Assembly: GCF_004216915.1 (NCBI RefSeq)
Contig: NZ_SGXD01000005.1
Span: 267,278 to 331,277 of the forward strand
Direction: 5' to 3'
From: Motilibacter rhizosphaerae
Lineage (GTDB): Bacteria > Actinomycetota > Actinomycetes > Motilibacterales > Motilibacteraceae
Length of the DNA stretch: 64,000 nt
This document shows positions 58,319-64,000 of the stretch, piece after piece (positions within the stretch are counted from its first letter, which is position 1; every line of letters begins with the position of its first letter). The notes beneath the pieces are model-generated. The model was not told where the DNA came from. It ran no database searches and was given only the letters and a program-made list of their open reading frames with translations. Both the position numbers and the translations under genes were made by a program.

Positions 58319-59236
58319 TCAGCTCCCGCCGGAGGAGGGCCCGCGCCAGCCCTGGACCGGCAGCCGGAACTTCGCGACCAGCCGGTCGGTGAAGGGTGCC
58401 GCGCGCAGCCGGGCGAGCCGCACCGGCCGGTCGCCGCGGCGCACCTCGATGCGGGCGCCCGGCGGCAGGTCGTGCGAGCGGCGCCCGTCGGCCCAGAGGA
58501 TGCCGCAGCGCTCGTGGCTCGTCGCGTGGCCCTTCAGCAGCTCGATGGCCAGGGTGGAGGTCGGCGCCGTGACGAGCGGGCGGTTGAACAGCGCGTGCGC
58601 GCTGAGCGGCGTCAGCAGCAGCGCCTCGACCTCCGGCCACACGATCGGGCCGCCCGCCGAGAAGTTGTACGCGGTGGACCCGGTCGGCGTGGCGCACACG
58701 ACCCCGTCGCAGCCCCAGACCGACAGCGGTCGTCCGTCGACCTCGACGGCGAGGTCGAGCATGAGCGCCCGGTCGGCCTTCTCGACGCTGATGTCGTTGA
58801 CGGCCCACTCCTGGCGCGTGCTGCCGTCCGGCAGCGTGATCTCGACGCCCAGCGTCATCCGCTCCTCGACGTCGTAGGACTGCTCGAGGATGCGGTCGGC
58901 GACCGAGTCGATGTCCGCCGGCTCGGCCTCGGCGAGGAACCCGACCCGGCCGAGGTTGACCCCGAGGACGGGGACGTCGGTGTCGCGCGCCAGCTCGGCC
59001 GCGCGCAGGATCGTGCCGTCGCCGCCCAGCACGACGATGAGCTCGGGGCACTGGTAGCAGACCTGCTCCGCGGAGACCGGCGTGGTGCCCTGCAGCTGGC
59101 CCGAGCCCGCCTCCTCGGCGAGGGCCAGCACGGAGACGCCCTCGCCGGTGAGCCGCGCGACCACGCGCTCGGCCAGCGGGAGGGCCTCCGGACGCCCGGT
59201 GTGGACGACCAGCAGGACCACGCGCAGCCCCGTCAT
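58319..59236 (-). CDS. nadK: NAD kinase
   Basis: The protein has 305 residues. VVLGGDGTILRAAELA carries the GGDG motif, NLGRVGFLAEAEP follows, and CATPTGSTAYNFSAGGPIV is the substrate loop. It phosphorylates NAD to NADP. The ATG overlaps the tlyA stop (ATGA). The order tlyA-nadK-recN is conserved in actinobacteria. Confidence 0.96.
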   Translation of the reverse strand: MTGLRVVLLVVHTGRPEALPLAERVVARLTGEGVSVLALAEEAGSGQLQGTTPVSAEQVCYQCPELIVVLGGDGTILRAAELARDTDVPVLGVNLGRVGFLAEAEPADIDSVADRILEQSYDVEERMTLGVEITLPDGSTRQEWAVNDISVEKADRALMLDLAVEVDGRPLSVWGCDGVVCATPTGSTAYNFSAGGPIVWPEVEALLLTPLSAHALFNRPLVTAPTSTLAIELLKGHATSHERCGILWADGRRSHDLPPGARIEVRRGDRPVRLARLRAAPFTDRLVAKFRLPVQGWRGPSSGGS

Positions 59237-60069
59237 CGCGGCCCCTCCTCGATCGCCGTGCGCAGCTCGTCCTCGTCGAGGGCGGCCGCCCCGGCGCGGA
59301 GCCACAGGAAGTACTCCACGTTGCCGGAGGGGCCGGGGAGCGGGCTCGCGGTGACGCCCCGCACGCCGAGCCCCAGCTCCAGCGCCGACGCGGCCACCCC
59401 GCGGACCGCCTCGGCGCGGAGCCCGGGGTCGCGGACGACGCCGCCGCTGCCCAGGCGCTCGCGCCCGACCTCGAACTGCGGCTTGACCATGAGCACGAGG
59501 TCGCCGCCCTCCGCGGTGATGCCGGACAGCGCGGGCAGGACGAGCGCCAGGCTGATGAACGACAGGTCCCCCACGACGAGGTCGACGGTGCCGACCAGCT
59601 CCGGGGTCAGGTCGCGCACGTTGGTGCGGTCGCGCACGACGACGCGGGGGTCGGTCTGCAGCGCCCAGGCGAGCTGGCCGTAGCCGACGTCGACCGCGAC
59701 GACCTCCCGGGCGCCGGCGCGGAGCAGGACGTCGGTGAACCCGCCGGTCGAGGCGCCGGCGTCGAGGCAGCGGCGGCCAGCGACGACGAGGCCGCGCGGG
59801 ACGAGGGCCGCGAGCGCCCCGGCGAGCTTGTGCCCGCCGCGGCTCGCGTAGTCCGGGCCCTCCGCTGCCTCGGCGACGACGAGGGAGACCTCGGGCGAGA
59901 CCTGCGAGGCGGGCTTCGTGGCGGTCGTGCCCGCGACGCTGACGCGGCCGGCCGCGATGAGCGTGGAGGCGTGCTCGCGCGAACGGGCGAGCCCGCGGCG
60001 CACGAGCTCGGCGTCGAGGCGGAGCAGCTTGCCCGGGCGCTGGCGGGGGGCCATCGCGGTGCGGCTCAC
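59233..60069 (-). CDS. tlyA: TlyA-family rRNA 2'-O-methyltransferase
   Basis: The protein has 278 residues from GTG 60069, overlapping the preceding stop (GTGA); ATG 60054 is the alternative. An S4 domain (LLRLDAELVRRGLARSREHA) precedes the FtsJ-like methyltransferase: YASRGGHKLAGAL, CLDAGASTGGFTDVLLRAGA and VVGDLSFISL. In mycobacteria TlyA methylates 16S and 23S rRNA and affects capreomycin sensitivity. Confidence 0.93.
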   Translation of the reverse strand: MSRTAMAPRQRPGKLLRLDAELVRRGLARSREHASTLIAAGRVSVAGTTATKPASQVSPEVSLVVAEAAEGPDYASRGGHKLAGALAALVPRGLVVAGRRCLDAGASTGGFTDVLLRAGAREVVAVDVGYGQLAWALQTDPRVVVRDRTNVRDLTPELVGTVDLVVGDLSFISLALVLPALSGITAEGGDLVLMVKPQFEVGRERLGSGGVVRDPGLRAEAVRGVAASALELGLGVRGVTASPLPGPSGNVEYFLWLRAGAAALDEDELRTAIEEGPR

Positions 60070-60299
60070 CGGCTCGGGCCGGGGGCACCGGCGAGCACGG
60101 CGGCCAGGCCGCGGTGGACCTCGTCGAAGACCGCGGCGTGCTCGGCGACGTCGAGCCCCTCGAGCCGGGCCAGGGGCGCGAGCGCCGCCTCGACCGCCGC
60201 GGCGGCGTCGGTCGCTCCGGCTCCCGGGGTGGCCGGCGGCCCCGGCCGCGGACCGGGAGCGGGGCGGGCGAGGTCGGCGGGGCTGGGCAGGTCGCTCAC
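60066..60299 (-). CDS. Small conserved protein, 77 residues (Rv1693-like)
   Basis: GTG 60299 has AGGAGGTGGAG just upstream and the stop overlaps tlyA. The first half is proline-rich and probably disordered. The second half is one amphipathic helical segment (LEGLDVAEHAAVFDEVHRGL, then AAVLAGAPG). M. tuberculosis has a short gene of unknown function at this place. No role can be assigned. Confidence 0.7.
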   Translation of the reverse strand: MSDLPSPADLARPAPGPRPGPPATPGAGATDAAAAVEAALAPLARLEGLDVAEHAAVFDEVHRGLAAVLAGAPGPSR

Positions 60300-60479
60300 G
60301 CTCCACCTCCTGCTCGTGGCCGCTGCTCGCGGCCGTCGACGGGGCCCGGGAGGCTGTCCCCGGGCGAGGGGCACCACGCTACCCGCGACCACTGACGGCC
60401 GGGCGGGCGGAGCGCCGGGAGGGCCCCCTCCGGCCAGCGCGCTCGCCGGGCCCGGTCGGCGGCGGCTGGGCACGTGGTG

Positions 60480-60545
60480 GACGGCGGGTCGACGCCGGGC
60501 GGACGGCGGGTCGTCGGCGGGTGGACGGCGGGTCGTCGGGGCGGC
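60480..60545. repeat. Short tandem repeat of about 22 bases
   Basis: ACGGCGGGTCG recurs three times at about 22-base intervals, followed each time by a G/C-rich filler (GACGCCGGGCGG, TCGGCGGGTGG). It lies in the 265-base gap between the HAD-IIA gene and the 77-residue gene; nothing else is seen in the gap. Confidence 0.7.
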
Positions 60546-60564
60546 GCCGACGGGTCGCGAGCGG

Positions 60565-61578
60565 TCAGCCGCGCACCGGGGCCGCAGGGAGCTGCGCGGC
60601 GGGCGGCGCGTCGATGCGGTCGACCCCGCCCTCGCTGCTCCACGCCGCCGCGCAGGCCGCGCGCAGGGCGTCGAGCGGGTCCCCGGTCCCGGTCACGCGC
60701 AGGACCCCGTGCTCGAGGTGCGCATCCCACCCCCCGAGGCTCGCGCGGTCGCCCTCGAGCGCGGGAGCGGCGTGCGGCTCGAGCAGCGCGCCCAGGTCGG
60801 CGCCGAGGTAGCTCGGCCGGTGCTGCGGCCCGGCTCCGAGCAGCTCGGCGGCGCCGGTCACCCCCGTGAGGACGAGCAGGCTCGGCGTCCCCGCGCGCAC
60901 CGCACCCTCGATGTCGGTGTCGAGCCGGTCCCCCACCACGAGCGGGCGCTCCGCACTGGTGCGCGCGACGGCCTCGGCGTGGAGCGGCAGCTCCGGCTTG
61001 CCCGCGACGACCGGCTCGCGACCGGTGGCGAGGCGCAGCACCTCCACCAGCGTCCCGTTGCCCGGGGCGAGGCCGCGCGGCGTCGGGATCGTCCGGTCGA
61101 CGTTGGACGCGATCCACGGGACGCCCCGCTGCAGCGCCAGCGCGCCCTCGGCGAGCTGGCGCCAGCCGACCTCCGGCGCGAACCCCTGCACCAGGGCCAC
61201 CGGTCCGTCGTCGGCCGAGCCGACGGCGCGCAGGCCGCGCTCCCCCAGCGCCACCACGAGCCCCTCGCCGCCGACGACGAGCACCGGGCTGCCCGCGGGC
61301 ACCTGCTCCGCGACGAGCCGCGCCGCCGCCTGCGCCGAGGTGACGACCTGCTCCACCGTGGCCGGCACCCCCAGCTCGCCGAGGTGCTGGGCGACCGATG
61401 ACGGCGTGCGGGAGGCGTTGTTGGTGACGAAGGCGAGCCGCATCCCGTCGCGCGCGGCGGCGGCGAGCGCCTCCGCGGCGCCCGGGACGGCGGCGGGACC
61501 CACGTAGACGACCCCGTCGAGGTCGAGCAGGGCGACGTCGTACGCCGCGCTCAGCGGCGCGCAGGAGGCGACCAGCAC
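60565..61578 (-). CDS. HAD-IIA family hydrolase (NagD-like, Rv1692-like)
   Basis: The protein has 337 residues from GTG 61578. The nucleophile motif is YDVALLDLDGVVYVG, motif II FVTNNASRTP, GKPELPLHAEAV, and motif III LVVGDRLDTDIEGA. The C2-type cap identifies the IIA group. The M. tuberculosis neighbour Rv1692 dephosphorylates glycerol-3-phosphate in lipid recycling, a possible role here. The C-terminal 80 residues (WDAHLEHGVLRVTGTGD) extend beyond the HAD core. Confidence 0.92.
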   Translation of the reverse strand: MLVASCAPLSAAYDVALLDLDGVVYVGPAAVPGAAEALAAAARDGMRLAFVTNNASRTPSSVAQHLGELGVPATVEQVVTSAQAAARLVAEQVPAGSPVLVVGGEGLVVALGERGLRAVGSADDGPVALVQGFAPEVGWRQLAEGALALQRGVPWIASNVDRTIPTPRGLAPGNGTLVEVLRLATGREPVVAGKPELPLHAEAVARTSAERPLVVGDRLDTDIEGAVRAGTPSLLVLTGVTGAAELLGAGPQHRPSYLGADLGALLEPHAAPALEGDRASLGGWDAHLEHGVLRVTGTGDPLDALRAACAAAWSSEGGVDRIDAPPAAQLPAAPVRG

Positions 61579-61580
61579 GG

Positions 61581-62090
61581 CTAGTCGCCGTCCACCGGTG
61601 CCGAGCCCGGCGCCGGGGCGGGTCCCTCGGGCGCAGCTCCCGGCGCCACGGTCCCGCCGCCGCCCTCGGCGAGCTCCTCGCGGGCGCGCAGCGTCGCGCG
61701 GGCCTCGCGCAGCGCCTGGACGTACGCCGGTCGCCCCGGCCGCATCGCCACGGCCATCGCCAGGTGCTCCGCCGCGGCCTCGACCTGCCCGAGCCGGTAG
61801 CGGGTCAGGCCCAGGCCGAACCACGCGTAGTCCTCCTGCGGCGCCTGCTGCGTGAGGGTCGTGAACTGCACGAGGGCCTCGTCGTAGCGGCGGGCGTCGA
61901 ACAGCGCCCGGGCGAGGGCCTCGCGCAGGCTGGCCGACCCGGGCTCGGCGTCCACCGCGTGCTCGAGGAGCGTCGCGGCCGCCTCGGGGCTGCCGCTCTC
62001 GAGGAGCGTGCGCCCCCGCTGGTACCAGTCGTAGACCTCGCCGCCCGGACCGCGACCCTCGTCGTCCCCACGCTCGACGCTCGGCTCCAC
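61581..62090 (-). CDS. TPR protein, 169 residues
   Basis: Three TPR-like units are seen: YQRGRTLLESGSPEAAATLL, LREALARALFDARRYDEALV and AWFGLGLTRYRLGQVEAAAE. The tail is Gly/Pro/Ala-rich and disordered. TPR repeats mediate protein contacts; the partner is unknown. The stop lies 2 bases before the HAD-IIA start. Confidence 0.85.
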   Translation of the reverse strand: MEPSVERGDDEGRGPGGEVYDWYQRGRTLLESGSPEAAATLLEHAVDAEPGSASLREALARALFDARRYDEALVQFTTLTQQAPQEDYAWFGLGLTRYRLGQVEAAAEHLAMAVAMRPGRPAYVQALREARATLRAREELAEGGGGTVAPGAAPEGPAPAPGSAPVDGD

Positions 62091-62129
62091 GCCCGGCCCC
62101 CTTCCACGAGTCCACGCCAGTCTCGCACC

Positions 62130-62510
62130 TCAGCCGGAGCGGCCGCGCGTCGCCAGGCGCGCCTTGTCCACCAGCACCTCCGTGCGGCTGGCGGGGCCTC
62201 CCGCGGAGCGCCAGAAGCGGCGCCGCAGCGCGCCCTCGACCGACACCGTCGTGCCCGGCGCCCAGGCGAGGACCCGCCGCTGCAGGCCCGGGGCCCGCAC
62301 CACGCAGTCGACCGTGTCGACGGTCGGGCCGCCCCGCGGGTCAGCGGGCCGGCGGACGACGAGCCGGAGGACCACGATCGTGTCCCCGCTCGGGAGCTCG
62401 CGCTCCTCGGGCGCCGCAGGGAGCCGTCCGGTGAGGAAGACGCGGTTGTCGTCCGGCTGCAGGGGTGCGGGACCGGCATCCGGGGCAGCGGTGGGGGCAG
62501 GGGCGCGCAC
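62130..62510 (-). CDS. Single-stranded-DNA-binding (SSB) family OB-fold protein
   Basis: The protein has 126 residues. The OB-fold pattern NRVFLTGRLPAAPEERELPS, VVLRLVVRRP, VDCVVRAPGLQRRVLAWAPG and VSVEGALRRRFWRS matches SSB proteins. It lacks the acidic C-terminal tip and the long glycine-rich tail of the main SSB, so it is probably a second, specialised copy. The 167 bases up to the next gene hold no further frame of note. Confidence 0.82.
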   Translation of the reverse strand: MRAPAPTAAPDAGPAPLQPDDNRVFLTGRLPAAPEERELPSGDTIVVLRLVVRRPADPRGGPTVDTVDCVVRAPGLQRRVLAWAPGTTVSVEGALRRRFWRSAGGPASRTEVLVDKARLATRGRSG

Positions 62511-62677
62511 AGGACCTCCAGGACGGTGCCCGGCGACGGGCGCCGCCGGTCCCCCGATCCTGCTCGGAGGACGCGCTGCCCGAGGTCCGCCCGCGGCCCC
62601 CTGTGGACGACCGGCTCCCGCCGCGCAGCCGGGGAGTGTGGACGACCGCGACGCGGGAGGACCGGTCCGCTGCTCCG

Positions 62678-63805
62678 TCAGTCCTGCTCGTCCTGCGGGG
62701 GCAGGAAGACGGCGGCGGGCGCACCGCCGGCCGCCGGCGGAGCCTCCGGCACCTGCTCCGCGCGCGGAGCCTCGAACAGCGGGGAGGAGCCGGCCGCGGG
62801 CAGGACGAGCGCGTCCACGGCCTCCTCGTCGAGCTCGTCGTCCTCGAGGTCGACGATGGCGACCCCCTCGAGCTCGGCGACGCGCTCGTCGGCGTCGGTC
62901 GCGCCCTCGCGGTCGAGCGCGGCAGCCTGGCGGAAGGCCGCGAGGGCGTCCTCGCGGCGACCCGCCGCGAGCAGGGCATCCGCGTACGCGTAGGCGAGCC
63001 GCGGCGAGCGCCGCGTCTCCGGCACCTGCAGCGTGAGGACGGCGGCATCGAGCTGGCCGAGGTCGCGGCGCGCGCCGGCGGCCACGATGCGCATCTCGAC
63101 GAGGCCGTCGGCGTCGAGACCCCGGGCCTCGTCGCTCGCGGCGATCTCCAGGGCGCGCTCCGGCCGCCCGAGGGCCCGCTCGAGGTCGGCGAGCACCGGG
63201 AGCAGCGCCACGGACCCCGTCATGCGGCGGGCGGCGCGCAGCTCGTTCATCGCCTCGGCGTAGTGGCCGGCGGCGTACGCGGCGAGCCCCGCCGCCTCGC
63301 GCACGGAGGCCAGCCGCGGCGCGCGCCCCCGCACGTAGGAGGCGTGGGCCCAGGCGAGCTCGGGCTCCTCGTCGAGCAGCACGCCGGCGGCCACGAGGTG
63401 CCGCGCCAGCAGGGTCGCCGTGCGCGGCGGGAAGCTCGACAGCTCGGCGATCACGGGCTTGGGCAGCTCGTCGCCGGTGATCTCGTCGGGCAGCTCGGGA
63501 CCGAGGTCGCGAGGAGGACGCTCCTCCTGCGTACGCGGCCCTTGGGGTCGCCCGCCCTGGGGACGGCCACCACCCTGCGGCCGGCCCCCCTGGCCGCCCT
63601 GGCGCGCGCCGCTCGAGGAGCGCGGTCCGCCTGCGGACCGGGGAGCGCCGGACGAACCAGCACCGCCCTGGCCACCGGACGAGCGGGGTCCACCGGACGA
63701 CCGGGGCGCGCCCGACGAGCGCTGCCCACCGGACGAGGCCCGGTCCGGACGACCGGTCGCACCGTCGCGCCGCTGCCGCGGGTCCCTGTCGTTGCCCTCA
63801 GCCAC
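62678..63805 (-). CDS. TPR protein with disordered basic N-terminus (Rv1691-like)
   Basis: The protein has 375 residues. The first 95 are low-complexity Gly/Ser/Arg/Gln (repeats of SSGGPRSSGG and GGRPQGG types). Helical repeats follow (LAWAHASYVRGRAPRLASVR, AYAAGHYAEAMNELRAARR, RLAYAYADALLAAGRREDAL), and the C-terminus is acidic. The function is unknown; RNA-related binding would fit an RGG-like tail next to an rRNA operon but is speculation. ATG 63805 is used. Confidence 0.85.
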   Translation of the reverse strand: MAEGNDRDPRQRRDGATGRPDRASSGGQRSSGAPRSSGGPRSSGGQGGAGSSGAPRSAGGPRSSSGARQGGQGGRPQGGGRPQGGRPQGPRTQEERPPRDLGPELPDEITGDELPKPVIAELSSFPPRTATLLARHLVAAGVLLDEEPELAWAHASYVRGRAPRLASVREAAGLAAYAAGHYAEAMNELRAARRMTGSVALLPVLADLERALGRPERALEIAASDEARGLDADGLVEMRIVAAGARRDLGQLDAAVLTLQVPETRRSPRLAYAYADALLAAGRREDALAAFRQAAALDREGATDADERVAELEGVAIVDLEDDELDEEAVDALVLPAAGSSPLFEAPRAEQVPEAPPAAGGAPAAVFLPPQDEQD

Positions 63806-63871
63806 GCCGAGTCCCTCCGTCCGAGCCGCTGTCCAGTTGGTCCCGCGACTCTACGCGTCGGGGAAAAGGCG

Positions 63872-63937
63872 AAGGGCCGGTCCTCGACCCGCCACCACCC
63901 CACACAAAAGGGGGTGTGACGGGGAGGACCGGCCCCC
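63872..63937 (-). terminator. rRNA operon terminator
   Basis: GGGCCGGTCCTC (from 63873) pairs with GAGGACCGGCCC (to about 63935) around a structured loop that itself contains CACAC/GTGTG and CCACC/GGTG-like pairing. It starts about 10 bases past the 5S 3' end on the minus strand. Confidence 0.85.
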
Positions 63938-63946
63938 CACAACAGA

Positions 63947-64000
63947 TGTCCGGCGGTGTCCTACTCTCCCACCACCCTTCGGTGGCAGTACCATCGGCGC
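63947..64000 (-). rRNA. rrf: 5S rRNA, 3' part (continues past window)
   Basis: Reading the minus strand from the window edge: GCGCCGATGGTACTGCCACC, then GAAGGGTGG, then TGGGAGAGTAGGACACCGCC and GGACA. This is the 3' half of bacterial 5S rRNA, ending near 63947. The rest of the rrn operon should lie to the right of the window. Confidence 0.95.

Overview
The window is high-GC actinobacterial chromosome (order Actinomycetes; genus not determined). Evidence: one FbiC protein with both F420 half-enzymes, the gcvH-garA-ftsR-gcvP and steA-steB-pyrG-xerD-scpAB-cmk-der neighbourhoods in the order known from Mycobacterium tuberculosis, a DUF5999 protein, an actinobacterial LexA-type box, and many GTGA/ATGA start-stop overlaps. 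It carries one integrated element of about 10 kb with visibly lower GC.

Layout. 1-1403: 3' part of an AfsR/SARP-like regulator. 1412-1846 and 11827-12504: two halves of a LexA-boxed radical SAM gene (Rv2578c family) split by the element at 1810-11840. The element has a large serine integrase, a HK97-type major capsid protein, a tape measure protein, seven small genes and long hairpin-rich non-coding stretches. It has no recognisable terminase, portal, protease, connector, major tail, lysis or repressor gene. Joining the flanks restores a 345-codon reading frame, and joining the ends restores a near-palindromic attP. The element therefore looks intact at its ends but cannot build a virion alone. 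I read it as a candidate phage satellite that keeps the two size-setting structural proteins; a deleted prophage is the main alternative.

12.6-22.5 kb: fbiC, a short-chain dehydrogenase, a glutamate-cysteine ligase family protein, sbcD-sbcC and a HAD phosphatase. 22.5-26.0 kb (minus): type III polyketide synthase, ICMT-like methyltransferase, FAD oxidoreductase and PAP2 protein, resembling the Streptomyces srsABC phenolic-lipid operon. 26.3-37.8 kb: DUF5999, then on the minus strand pgsA-like, a mannose-1-phosphate guanylyltransferase/phosphomutase fusion, DUF881, Sbp, DUF881, gcvH, garA, ftsR, a bifunctional nuclease, a second MerR regulator, a tandem glycine riboswitch and gcvP. 37.9-45.2 kb (minus): tRNA-Pro(GGG), der, cmk, tyrA, aroH, rluB, scpB, scpA, parA. 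45.3-47.1 kb (plus): an F420-dependent-reductase-like NADP oxidoreductase and glycerate kinase. 47.4-63.8 kb (minus): xerD, NUDIX, pyrG, a glycosyltransferase, murJ, a MraY/WecA-like protein, steB/mctB, steA, recN, NAD kinase, tlyA, a HAD-IIA phosphatase, TPR proteins and an SSB-like protein. The window ends in the 3' end of a 5S rRNA with its terminator.

A dispersed repeat with core GTGATCATGCA forms arrays in two convergent intergenic regions (12.5 kb and 47.1-47.45 kb). Most minus-strand host genes lie in tightly packed operons covering cell envelope, division, chromosome segregation and glycine cleavage.
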